Notes: generated from the letters alone by a model not told the origin. 13,724 nucleotides of DNA from DATHWB01 sp040902855 (GCA_040902855.1 JBBDWN010000153.1:1-13724); one strand, 5' to 3'. Numbered from the stretch's first letter, positions 6,693-13,622 are shown. Translations and numbers: made by a program.

Positions 6693-7550
6693 ATGGATTC
6701 TGTTCTCTCATCCCCCCAAGGAGTCGCCGACGCCCTGCGATCCGTCGACTACCTGGCCGATGACCGCATCGCCCAGGTCGCGTTTCTCGCCCACACGCTG
6801 GGCAAGCCGATACTCGTCGAAGGACCCGCCGGGGTCGGCAAGACCGAACTCGCAAAGTCGCTGGCGAAGGTAACTGGTCGTCGCCTGATCCGCCTTCAGT
6901 GTTACGAGGGTCTCGACGAGTCGCGTGCGCTGTACGAATGGAACTACAAGAAGCAGCTCCTCAGAATCCAGGCGGACCAGGATCACGACTGGACCGAGAT
7001 CGAGGGCGACATCTTTTCGGAGGACTTCCTCCTCGCCCGCCCGCTCCTCGAGGCCATTCGTTCCACCGAGCCGGTAGTGCTCCTCATCGACGAGATCGAC
7101 CGGGTGGAGATGGAAACCGAGGCGCTGTTGCTCGAGGTGCTCTCCGACTTTCAGGTCTCGATCCCCGAGCTGGGGACAGTGTCGGCAACGACCCGGCCGA
7201 TGGTGCTGCTCACCTCGAACAACACGAGGGAGCTCTCAGAAGCTCTCAAGCGACGCTGTCTGTTCCTCCACATCGCCTACCCGAGTCCGGAGCGGGAGGC
7301 AGAGATTCTCCGCGCCCGGGTTCCCGGCCTCGCCGATCATCTCGCCCAGGAGATCGCCCGCGTGGCCCGTTCGATCCGTCAGATGGATCTGAAGAAGGCC
7401 CCGTCGGTCTCCGAGACGATCGACTGGGCGATGACGCTCCTGGCTCTGGGAATCGACCACATCGACCGAGAGGTCATCGGCGACACCATGCATGTCCTCC
7501 TCAAGTATCAGAACGATATCGAGCGGGCCATGAAGGAGCTGTCCGACTAG
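6693..7550 (+). CDS. MoxR-family AAA+ ATPase (CoxD-like)
   Basis: 285-residue cytoplasmic ATPase of the MoxR type, which generally acts with a von Willebrand A partner to mature or activate metal-containing or multi-protein complexes. Walker A is GPAGVGKTE (44-52, Lys50). Walker B is LLIDEID (130-136, Asp133-Glu134). The sensor-1 Asn is in LTSNNTREL (176), followed by the arginine-finger region EALKRRC. I chose the ATG at 6693 because the family begins shortly before SVDYLADD; the frame stays open up to a TTG at 6606 that overlaps the start of divergent trkA. The next gene, a VWA protein, begins 14 bases downstream, the familiar coxD-coxE type arrangement. No carbon monoxide dehydrogenase genes lie in this window, so the client is unknown. 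Confidence 0.9.
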   Translation: MDSVLSSPQGVADALRSVDYLADDRIAQVAFLAHTLGKPILVEGPAGVGKTELAKSLAKVTGRRLIRLQCYEGLDESRALYEWNYKKQLLRIQADQDHDWTEIEGDIFSEDFLLARPLLEAIRSTEPVVLLIDEIDRVEMETEALLLEVLSDFQVSIPELGTVSATTRPMVLLTSNNTRELSEALKRRCLFLHIAYPSPEREAEILRARVPGLADHLAQEIARVARSIRQMDLKKAPSVSETIDWAMTLLALGIDHIDREVIGDTMHVLLKYQNDIERAMKELSD

Positions 7551-7564
7551 TGGGGCGTCACTAG

Positions 7565-9040
7565 ATGCTCGGGCTTCTCTCCGCCTTCGTGGAAGAACTC
7601 CGTCAGGTCGGAGTGCCGGTTTCGATGGTCGAGTCCATCGACGCCATGAACGCGGTGCAGCACATCGATCTCGCGGACCGCACTTCACTCAAGGAGACCC
7701 TCAGGGCGACGCTCGTCAAGAATGCCCGCCACGAGGGGGCCTTCGACACCGCGTTCGAGGTCTTCTTCGCCGCTCGTCGACCGCATCTCGAAACCACCGA
7801 TCCGGCCGAACCTGAATCGGCGGGACGTTCGGACGAGGCTGGACGTCAGGGGAGCGGTGGCGGGATGGATCTCGACGAGTTGATCGAGGCTCTGTACGAG
7901 GCGATGCGGAATCAGGACTTCTCGGCACTCCGCTCCGCCGCCCAACAGGCGGTCGACGACCTGGCCGGAATCGAGCCGGGTCGGCCGGTCGGAGGGACCT
8001 ATTACCTGTACCGGACGCTGCGCCAGCTCGACATCGACGCGCTGACGGACCGGCTCATCGAGGCGATGCTGCAGCAGGAGGGTGAACTCGACGAACTCAC
8101 CCGTCGCCTCGTCACCGAAGAGGCGGGTCTTCGCATCGAGCGACTGCGCGAGGAGATCAAAGAGGAGATCCGCCGGCGTCTCGTCGAAGATCGCGGTCAT
8201 GAGGCAGTGGCGCGCACCCTCCGCCAGCCACTGGTCGAAGAAGTGGACCTCATGCATGCCACCCGCACCGATCTGCGCAATCTGGAGCAGGTCATCGAGC
8301 CGTTGACACGCAAACTCGCTGCCCGTCTCGCTCAGCGCAGGCGGCTGGCGTCACGCGGCCGGCTCGACTTCCGCAAGACGATGCGATCGTCGCTCGCCAC
8401 CGGCGGGGTCCCGATCGACCCGAAGTTTCGCCATGTCCGTCCGCACCGCCCCGAACTGTTTCTTCTGTGCGACATCTCGGGCTCGATGGCCACCTTTGCC
8501 CGATTCACGCTGCAGTTCACCTATGCGATGGGGACCCAGTTCTCCAAGCAGCGCGCCTTCGTCTTCGTCGATGCCGTGGACGAGGTGACCGATCATCTCA
8601 AGCCCGGTATCGACTTCAAGGATGCGCTCGTCCGCATCACCACCGAAGCCGACGTGGTGTGGCTGGACGGCCATTCGGACTACGGCCATGCCCTCGAGCA
8701 GTTCTCGGTCAAGTACGGGCGAGAGATCACGCCGCGTTCGACGGTGATCATCGCCGGGGACGCCAGGAACAACTATCGGGACGCCCGTGAGCGGTATCTC
8801 GCCGAGATCGCCGAGAACTGTCAGGCGCTCTATTGGCTGAACCCCGAGCCCAAGGCGTACTGGGACTCCGGTGACTCGGTGATGTCGCGATACGCTAGGT
8901 TTTGCGACGAGGTGTTCGAAGTGCGAAATCTCCGACAGTTGGAGACGTTCGTGGAACGGGTAGCGACCCAGCCCAGGAGGGCAACGCGGCGGAGGAGATA
9001 CTCCTCAACCACTCGTGAATCGCTGCCGATGACCAGGTAG
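7565..9040 (+). CDS. CoxE-like von Willebrand factor A domain protein
   Basis: 491 residues. The N-terminal part (1-75) matches the usual opening of CoxE-like proteins (AFVEELRQVGVPVS). It is followed by an acidic and glycine-rich linker (76-102) and a charged helical region (103-265). The C-terminal VWA domain has a complete metal-site DxSxS motif, DISGS (303-307), and an Asp in IIAGDARNN. The very C-terminus is basic (Arg-rich). Such proteins pair with MoxR ATPases: the VWA domain is thought to bind the client while the ATPase remodels it. It is probably co-transcribed with the ATPase 14 bases upstream. No membrane segment or signal peptide is evident, so it should be cytoplasmic. Confidence 0.88.
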   Translation: MLGLLSAFVEELRQVGVPVSMVESIDAMNAVQHIDLADRTSLKETLRATLVKNARHEGAFDTAFEVFFAARRPHLETTDPAEPESAGRSDEAGRQGSGGGMDLDELIEALYEAMRNQDFSALRSAAQQAVDDLAGIEPGRPVGGTYYLYRTLRQLDIDALTDRLIEAMLQQEGELDELTRRLVTEEAGLRIERLREEIKEEIRRRLVEDRGHEAVARTLRQPLVEEVDLMHATRTDLRNLEQVIEPLTRKLAARLAQRRRLASRGRLDFRKTMRSSLATGGVPIDPKFRHVRPHRPELFLLCDISGSMATFARFTLQFTYAMGTQFSKQRAFVFVDAVDEVTDHLKPGIDFKDALVRITTEADVVWLDGHSDYGHALEQFSVKYGREITPRSTVIIAGDARNNYRDARERYLAEIAENCQALYWLNPEPKAYWDSGDSVMSRYARFCDEVFEVRNLRQLETFVERVATQPRRATRRRRYSSTTRESLPMTR

Positions 9041-9101
9041 TAGCCGAACTTTCGGTTTCACTGCGGGCAGAATGCAGGGCGGGTCGAAGAAGTGTTGGAC
9101 G

Positions 9102-9107
9102 AAGGGA
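9102..9107 (+). promoter_or_regulatory. Ribosome binding site fixing the receiver-protein start
   Basis: AAGGGA lies 7 bases before a GTG at 9115. It supports that GTG as the start, which places the receiver domain's first strand (QRILVIEDS) at the very N-terminus, as in other stand-alone receivers. Confidence 0.6.
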
Positions 9108-9114
9108 ACAGTGA

Positions 9115-9480
9115 GTGGGTCAGCGAATCCTGGTGATCGAAGACTCGGCCGTCATTCGCCGCTTGATCGAGGTGTGTCTGCGCGCGGCCGACCTCGAGAT
9201 CCACATGAGCGAGGACGGTCCGAGTGGTCTCGAGGCCGTTCGAACCGAATCCCCTGACCTTCTCGTGCTCGACATCGGTCTTCCCGGTATGGACGGCTGG
9301 CAGGTGCTGGACCACATCCGGAATGATCCTGCCACCCGCTCGCTGCCGGTCGTCGTACTCACCGCACACGCCGAAGAAGAGTCTCGCCGTCGGGCGGACG
9401 AGGGCGGTGCCGACGCCTTCGTCACCAAGCCGTTCCAGCCGAACGACTTCCGCCAGACTGTCCTCGACCTGCTGGCCTGA
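9115..9480 (+). CDS. Stand-alone CheY-like response regulator receiver protein
   Basis: 121 residues made up of a single receiver domain with no output domain. Acidic pair Glu9-Asp10, phospho-acceptor Asp53 (LLVLDIGLPGMDGW), switch Thr83 (VVLTAH) and Lys105 (VTKPF) are all present, so it should be phosphorylated normally. The GTG start is supported by AAGGGA 7 bases upstream. No histidine kinase is encoded in the window. It lies 74 bases after the VWA gene and may be read with it or from its own promoter. Its last 59 bases overlap the end of the convergent acetyltransferase gene. The output is probably through protein-protein contact; the partner cannot be named. Confidence 0.92.
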   Translation: MGQRILVIEDSAVIRRLIEVCLRAADLEIHMSEDGPSGLEAVRTESPDLLVLDIGLPGMDGWQVLDHIRNDPATRSLPVVVLTAHAEEESRRRADEGGADAFVTKPFQPNDFRQTVLDLLA

Positions 9481-9967
9481 CCAGCCTTCGTAAGATGACC
9501 GTCGGATCCGACGGAAAGGGTTGCCGGAGTCCGGTGTCTTCGAACCCGAGGGCGTCGTACAGCGCCACTGCCGGTGCATTGGTTTCCGCCACCCACAGTT
9601 GGCATCGTTCTGCCCCTGCGCTCTCCGCCCACGCCACGACGGTTTCCACGAGGCGGCGCGCCAGACCCTGTCCGCGTAGCGCCGGCTCGACCCACACTCC
9701 GTAGATGTTGCGGGCATCCGGGTCGTCCTCGGGCTGATAGGCCCCGGCGATGCCGACGACACCGTCGGGAGCGTGGGCCAGGTAGATCGCTGACGTCCCT
9801 CCGGCGGAACCAACGGCAGCCTGCGCCGACCAGTGTTCCGAGGGGTGCTGTACCGACTCGATATACGTACCGGCGAAGGCGTACGGGGCGTCGAGCAGCG
9901 CGAGGAGCCTCACTTGCATCAGGAGCGACCCCTCCTCGACGGCGATGCGTCGTATCTCGACTCTCAT
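9422..9967 (-). CDS. GNAT-family N-acetyltransferase
   Basis: 181 residues. The GNAT fold is recognised by the conserved strand and acetyl-CoA pyrophosphate loop: IYGVWVEPALRGQGLARRLV (88-107), with RGQGLA at 98-103. The later ETNAPAVALYDALGFEDTG segment (128-146) carries the conserved Asn and Tyr. The substrate is unknown; the neighbours suggest nothing specific. The ATG at 9967 is 5 bases after the stop of gap, so the gene is the last of the GAPDH operon. The GNAT domain proper ends near residue 162; the remaining 19 residues (rich in Gly, Ser, Arg) are encoded antisense to the end of the receiver gene and look like read-through tail rather than domain. Confidence 0.88.
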   Translation of the reverse strand: MRVEIRRIAVEEGSLLMQVRLLALLDAPYAFAGTYIESVQHPSEHWSAQAAVGSAGGTSAIYLAHAPDGVVGIAGAYQPEDDPDARNIYGVWVEPALRGQGLARRLVETVVAWAESAGAERCQLWVAETNAPAVALYDALGFEDTGLRQPFPSDPTVILRRLVRPAGRGQSGGSRSAGTAW

Positions 9968-9972
9968 GGCCG

Positions 9973-10989
9973 TCAGGCCGGAAGCAGTTCCCCGAGCCTG
10001 TCGATGAGATCGACAACACGGTTCGAATAACCCCACTCGTTGTCGTACCAACTCAGGATCTTCACGAGGTTGCCGCCCAGCACCTGGGTCGACGCTGCGT
10101 CGAAGATCGACGAGTGGGGGTTGCCGATGATGTCGGTGGAGACGAGGGGATCTTCGGAGTACTGGATGATCCCGGCCAACGGTCCGTCGGCCGCCGCCTT
10201 CACCGCCGCGTTCACCTCTTCGACGGTGACCGGGCGGGAGAGTTCGACGACGAGATCGACGGTGGAGCCGTCTGGAACGGGCACCCGCATCGCCATTCCG
10301 TCCAGCTTGCCGTCGAGGTTGGGGAGCACCTTGCCCACCGCCTTGGCCGCACCGGTCGTCGTCGGGATGATGTTCTCGGTGGCCGCCCGGCTGCGTCGGA
10401 GGTCGGCGTGGGGGACGTCTGCCAGTCGTTGGTCGTTGGTGTACGCATGCACCGTCGTCATGATCCCGCGCTCGATCCCGAAGGCATCGTCGAGAACCTT
10501 GGCGATCGGGGCGAGGCAGTTCGTCGTGCACGAGGCGTTGGAGACGATCACGTCGGTGGCGTCGAGGACGTCGTCGTTGACGCCCAGCACCACCATCTCG
10601 TCGATCGCGTCCTTGGCCGGCACCGTGAGGATCACCCGCTTGGCGCCTGCGTCGATGTGCCATTGAAGTTGCTCGCGGCTCCGGAAGATTCCGGTGGCCT
10701 CGACGACCACGTCGACTTCTAGTTCAGACCACGGGAGATTCTTCGGATCGCGTTCCATCAGCATTCTGATCGACTGACGTCCGACCTTCATCACACCATC
10801 GGTCACCTCGACGTCCTGTCCGAGCGGACCCATGACCGAGTCGTACTCCAGGAGGTAGGCGAGCACGTCGTCATCCGCCAGGTCGTTGATGGCGACGACA
10901 TCGATGTTGGAGTCTTCCCGTTCGAGGATCACCCGCAGGACGTTGCGCCCGATCCGACCGAATCCGTTGATTACGACCTTGATACTCAT
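9973..10989 (-). CDS. gap: Glyceraldehyde-3-phosphate dehydrogenase, active type
   Basis: 338 residues. Catalyses the phosphorylating, NAD-linked oxidation of glyceraldehyde 3-phosphate in glycolysis, or the reverse. The Rossmann start is INGFGRIGRN (7-16), with Asp36 in AINDLAD, which favours NAD over NADP. The catalytic motif SNASCTTNC (150-158) has Cys154 intact, and the partner His181 is in VHAYTNDQ. Arg235 in MRVPVPDG and the closing WYDNEWGYS are also conserved. I chose the ATG at 10989 because it overlaps the stop of the upstream GAPDH paralogue by 4 bases. It is co-transcribed after that Cys-less paralogue and before the acetyltransferase. This is the copy expected to carry the enzyme activity. 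Confidence 0.95.
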   Translation of the reverse strand: MSIKVVINGFGRIGRNVLRVILEREDSNIDVVAINDLADDDVLAYLLEYDSVMGPLGQDVEVTDGVMKVGRQSIRMLMERDPKNLPWSELEVDVVVEATGIFRSREQLQWHIDAGAKRVILTVPAKDAIDEMVVLGVNDDVLDATDVIVSNASCTTNCLAPIAKVLDDAFGIERGIMTTVHAYTNDQRLADVPHADLRRSRAATENIIPTTTGAAKAVGKVLPNLDGKLDGMAMRVPVPDGSTVDLVVELSRPVTVEEVNAAVKAAADGPLAGIIQYSEDPLVSTDIIGNPHSSIFDAASTQVLGGNLVKILSWYDNEWGYSNRVVDLIDRLGELLPA

Positions 10990-12014
10990 GCCGGCACCCC
11001 CACGATGTGATCCGCCATCTTCTCGGCGGCTTCGACCACCCGGGCGGTGTACCCCCACCCGTTGTTGTACCAGGTGATGGTCTTGACGAGAGTGCCTCCC
11101 ATCACCATCGCCGCCAGGCTGTCGTAGATCCCTGAATGAGGCGATTGGCGCACATCGGACGAGACGATCGGGTCTGCCGAATACTCGATCACCCCGGCGT
11201 ACTTGGATTCGACGGCGGTGCGAACTGCGGCGTTCAGCGTCGTCACTTCGGTGGAGTCGCGCACTTCAGCGACGAGGTCGACGGTGGAGCCGTCAGCCAC
11301 CGGCACGTTGAGGGCGGCTCCTGAGAGCTTGCCGCGCATGTCCGGCATCACGCTCATGAGGATCTCCGGGGAATTGGTGCTCTGGGGGATGATGTTCTCG
11401 CCTGCGGCCCGGCTTTGTCGAAAACCGGCGGAAGGTACGTCGGCCAGACGCTGGGAGTTCGTCATGGCATGGACCGACGTGAAAAACGCCCTTTCCAGCC
11501 CGAAGGCGTCGTCGAGGATGCGCAGGATGGGTGCGAGGGCGTTGGAGGTGTTCGACCCCATCGCCACGATGTCGGTGGTCGATGTCAGCACCTCGTCGTT
11601 CACCCCCGTGAGGAGAATCGGAATCTCGTCGGCCAGGTCTTCGGGGGTCGAGGCGAGGATCACACGCTTGGCCCCGGCATCGAGATGCTTCCGGCACCAG
11701 GTGGTGGATCGGTACCCGCCGGTCGCCTGGACGACGATGTCGACTCCCAGATCGCCCCAGTTGGCGTCACCGGGCTCCTTGGCGTTCAGATAGGGGATCA
11801 CGCGGCCGTCCATGACGAGACCGGATGAGGTCTCTTCCAGCGGCTTGGTGAAACGACCGTGGATCGAGTCGTACTTGAGCAGGTAGGTGAGGCCTTCAGG
11901 GTCGGCGATGTCGGCGATCGCCGCCACCTCGAGGGTGGGATGATCGGCGATCATACGGAACATGTTGCGGCCGATTCGGCCGAACCCCATCAGGCCGATT
12001 CGTGCGGTGGTCAT
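10986..12014 (-). CDS. GAPDH paralogue lacking the catalytic cysteine (putative pseudoenzyme)
   Basis: 342 residues, full length and plainly homologous to GAPDH along its whole length (MGFGRIGRN at 9-17, closing WYNNGWGYT). The catalytic-loop motif reads GSNTSNALAP (153-162): Asn155, codon AAC at 11550-11552, stands where Cys belongs, and Ala159 replaces the second Cys. His182 is retained. Asn236 (LNVPVADG) replaces the phosphate-binding Arg, and the usual TSTGAAKAV segment is changed to QSTNSPEIL. So it should not form the thioacyl intermediate. The reading frame is intact and well conserved elsewhere, which argues against a decaying pseudogene. The ATG at 12014 has GAGGAGA 10 bases upstream. 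The 4-base overlap with the active gap gene suggests coupled translation and perhaps a mixed tetramer. A divergent oxidoreductase activity is the alternative. Confidence 0.88.
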   Translation of the reverse strand: MTTARIGLMGFGRIGRNMFRMIADHPTLEVAAIADIADPEGLTYLLKYDSIHGRFTKPLEETSSGLVMDGRVIPYLNAKEPGDANWGDLGVDIVVQATGGYRSTTWCRKHLDAGAKRVILASTPEDLADEIPILLTGVNDEVLTSTTDIVAMGSNTSNALAPILRILDDAFGLERAFFTSVHAMTNSQRLADVPSAGFRQSRAAGENIIPQSTNSPEILMSVMPDMRGKLSGAALNVPVADGSTVDLVAEVRDSTEVTTLNAAVRTAVESKYAGVIEYSADPIVSSDVRQSPHSGIYDSLAAMVMGGTLVKTITWYNNGWGYTARVVEAAEKMADHIVGVPA

Positions 12015-12024
12015 ATGTGAGCCA

Positions 12025-12031
12025 TCTCCTC
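12025..12031 (-). promoter_or_regulatory. Ribosome binding site of the GAPDH paralogue
   Basis: Reads GAGGAGA on the minus strand, 10 bases before the ATG at 12014. It rules in this start over the longer open frame that continues upstream. Confidence 0.6.
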
Positions 12032-12147
12032 GCGATGTTCGGCAGCACCAAAGGTAGTCGAGGCTGGAAGCGGTTACACGTCGGACGGCGTTGACGTTAC
12101 GGCCTTCCCCGACCGGGCCGCTCGACGTAGGTTGGGGCGGCGGGTGA

Positions 12148-12155
12148 GGGAGGAG
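12148..12155 (+). promoter_or_regulatory. Ribosome binding site of the M23-like gene
   Basis: GGGAGGAG lies 10 bases before the ATG at 12166 and supports that start despite the short signal sequence it gives. Confidence 0.6.
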
Positions 12156-12165
12156 TTTTTCGATC

Positions 12166-12600
12166 ATGTTGGCAATCGCCGCCGCCTGTCTCATCTCCCT
12201 TCCGGGACCGGTCACCCAACCCTTCGCCCCCGACGGGCCATACGCCGGACACTGGGGGGTCGATATCGCCGTCGACTCCGGAGCGATCGTCGAGTCGCCG
12301 TTGGACGGAGTCGTTTCCTTCGCAGGGTCGGTGGTCGGGGTCCGAACCGTCACCGTGAGGCAAGGAGCCTTCCGCGTCAGTCTGTCGTACTTGTCCGCGA
12401 TCGACGCGGTGGCGGGTCAGGCGGTCCGTCGCGGTGATCCTGTCGGTCGCGCCGGTGCTCCCCACGGGATACCCGGTCTGCACATCGGGGTGCGCCGGGG
12501 GGACGTCTATGTCGATCCGGTCGATGTATCACGTTGTCGTTCCGGGGGAACGATTCGGCTGTTGCCTCCTATGCTCGGCGGACTCGTACACAAGGATTGA
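12166..12600 (+). CDS. Degenerate M23 (LytM-like) peptidase domain protein, probably secreted
   Basis: 144 residues. A short hydrophobic N-terminus (MLAIAAACLISLPGP) looks like a minimal signal peptide, though it lacks basic residues. The rest is a compact LytM/M23 fold: QPFAPDGPYAGHWGVDIAV (18-36) with His29 and Asp33 in the HxxxD zinc motif, then SPLDGVVSFAG, then GRAGAPHGIPGLHIGVR. The final HxH motif reads GLH (104-106), keeping the zinc ligand His106 but losing the catalytic His. The conserved His of the YxHL element is also missing (SLSYLSAI). So a metal site may persist but peptidoglycan cleavage is doubtful; a regulatory or binding role like that of EnvC-type inactive LytM proteins is possible. 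nadD starts on the base after its stop codon. Confidence 0.78.
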   Translation: MLAIAAACLISLPGPVTQPFAPDGPYAGHWGVDIAVDSGAIVESPLDGVVSFAGSVVGVRTVTVRQGAFRVSLSYLSAIDAVAGQAVRRGDPVGRAGAPHGIPGLHIGVRRGDVYVDPVDVSRCRSGGTIRLLPPMLGGLVHKD

Positions 12601-13182
12601 ATGCGGCGCGCTCTGCTCGGTGGGACGTTCGATCCCCCGCACATCGGTCATCTCGCGGTCGCCCAGGCGGCATGGGAGCAACTGTCGGTCGACATCGTGA
12701 CCTTCCTCCCTGCGGGCGACCCCTGGCAGAAATCCGACGACCGGGCGATCACCCCGGCCGCCATCCGGTGCCAGATGATCTCGGCGGCGGTCGAAGGAAT
12801 CCTTCATTTCGAGGTCGATCCGCGCGAGGCCGAACGGGGCGGTCCTACGTTCACCTGGGACACGATCGAGTCCTTCACCGACGATCATGTGACTCTGGTG
12901 CTCGGAGCCGACGCCGCCGCCGGGCTCCGATCGTGGCATCGGGGCGACGAACTCGCCGAACGGGTGGAAGTCGCCGTGGTCGGCCGGCCCGGAACGGAGC
13001 GGGCAGAGGTGGAACGGGCGGTCCCCGGCGTCCAGTGGCTCGAAATGCCCGAACTGGATCTCTCCAGCACGAAACTTCGTGCCTGGTTGGGACGCGGGTT
13101 TTCCGGGCGGTTCCTCATCCCGGACGGAGCGCTCGGAGTCATCGCCGAGAAAGGTCTTTATTCCGAGGATGTTCAGTACTGA
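12601..13182 (+). CDS. nadD: Nicotinate-nucleotide adenylyltransferase
   Basis: 193 residues, normal length. Transfers AMP from ATP to nicotinate mononucleotide, giving deamido-NAD, the penultimate step of NAD synthesis, in the cytoplasm. The nucleotidyltransferase signature is GGTFDPPHIGH (7-17) with His14 and His17. LGAD (101-104) and the C-terminal LSSTKLR (154-160, the family's ISSTxIR) are present. The ATG is the base after the TGA of the M23-like gene, with AAGGA 4 bases before it inside that gene, so the two are translationally coupled. rsfS follows, as in many bacteria. Confidence 0.95.
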   Translation: MRRALLGGTFDPPHIGHLAVAQAAWEQLSVDIVTFLPAGDPWQKSDDRAITPAAIRCQMISAAVEGILHFEVDPREAERGGPTFTWDTIESFTDDHVTLVLGADAAAGLRSWHRGDELAERVEVAVVGRPGTERAEVERAVPGVQWLEMPELDLSSTKLRAWLGRGFSGRFLIPDGALGVIAEKGLYSEDVQY

Positions 13183-13213
13183 CAGGCTTGTACACTGCGA
13201 CGGTCACTGGATC

Positions 13214-13219
13214 AGGAGG
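13214..13219 (+). promoter_or_regulatory. Perfect Shine-Dalgarno without a standard start codon at the right distance
   Basis: AGGAGG is the best ribosome binding site in the window, but the codon 7 bases downstream is GTC (13227-13229), in the rsfS frame. The nearest ATG is 25 bases away. Either rsfS starts at GTC, or a GTG has been misread or mutated, or the site is a standby site for the ATG at 13245. Confidence 0.5.
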
Positions 13220-13244
13220 TAGTCCCGTCGAGGAAACACTGGAG

Positions 13245-13589
13245 ATGGCCCGGGTCGCCGCCGACGCCCTGGCCGACAAGAAGGGCATCGACATCACGAT
13301 GCTCGAGGTCGGCGACTTGCTGTCCATCACCGAGTATTTCCTCATCGCAACGGGGACCTCACGCCCGCATGCCCAAGCCTTGATCGACGCCGTCGAAGAG
13401 CGGCTGGGCGAGCATGACAGGAAGGCCCTCCGGCGTGAAGGCGTGGCCGAGGCCGAATGGGTGCTCCTCGACTTTGGCGACTTCGTCGTCCACGTGTTCC
13501 AGCAGACGCCGCGCGACTACTACGGACTCGAACGGTTGTGGGGCGATGCGCCCCGGGTTCCCCTCGAAGTCGGAGCCTCGCAGGGCTGA
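13245..13589 (+). CDS. rsfS: Ribosomal silencing factor RsfS (Iojap family)
   Basis: 114 residues from the ATG given here. RsfS binds ribosomal protein uL14 and blocks joining of the subunits when nutrients are scarce. Family motifs: DKKGIDITMLEVGDLLSITEY, IATGTSRPHAQALIDAVEE, a GVAEAEWVLLDFGDFVVHVF core and YYGLERLWGD near the end. The start is uncertain. The ATG at 13245 has GAGGAA 9 bases upstream. A stronger AGGAGG (13214-13219) is placed 7 bases before a GTC at 13227, which would add six residues that fit the family's N-terminal helix. A TTG at 13188 is a third option. The gene follows nadD and is probably in its operon. Confidence 0.9.
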   Translation: MARVAADALADKKGIDITMLEVGDLLSITEYFLIATGTSRPHAQALIDAVEERLGEHDRKALRREGVAEAEWVLLDFGDFVVHVFQQTPRDYYGLERLWGDAPRVPLEVGASQG

Positions 13590-13614
13590 AGCCCGAGGTT
13601 TCTCCGCTCCGACT
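13568..13614 (+). terminator. Extended stem-loop over the rsfS stop codon
   Basis: An outer 8-bp stem AGTCGGAG/CTCCGACT (13568-13575/13607-13614) encloses an inner hairpin: CCTC + GGGC paired with GCCC + GAGG (13576-13598), with a 3-base bulge and a TGAA loop that contains the TGA stop of rsfS. The inner hairpin is followed by TTTCTCC, a weak U tract. It could terminate the nadD-rsfS message before the tRNA gene. Confidence 0.45.
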
Positions 13615-13622
13615 GCGGTTGA

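Larger units (their letters stand above)
12015..12165. promoter_or_regulatory. Divergent promoter region between the GAPDH operon and the M23-nadD operon
   Basis: 151 bases between two divergent starts, so promoters in both directions must lie here or within the adjoining genes. On the minus strand a TACCTT hexamer (plus positions 12051-12056) lies 36 bases before the GAPDH start and is a weak -10 candidate. On the plus strand a TTGACG occurs at 12091-12096, but no -10 box is found at normal spacing. No clear operator palindrome was seen. Confidence 0.4.

Noticed and set aside
9968..10663. N-terminal extension of the acetyltransferase frame
   Set aside because: It runs out of frame through the gap gene and is Arg/Gly-rich; the ATG at 9967, just after the gap stop, starts the recognisable GNAT sequence.
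12015..12353. N-terminal extension of the GAPDH paralogue frame
   Set aside because: GAPDH homology begins at the ATG at 12014, which has a ribosome binding site; the extension is unconserved-looking and overlaps the divergent promoter region and M23-like gene.
12534..13589. Plus-strand open frame of 351 codons
   Set aside because: Its first two thirds overlap nadD in another frame and are Arg/Gly/Ser-rich without domains; only the 3' part, rsfS, is real.
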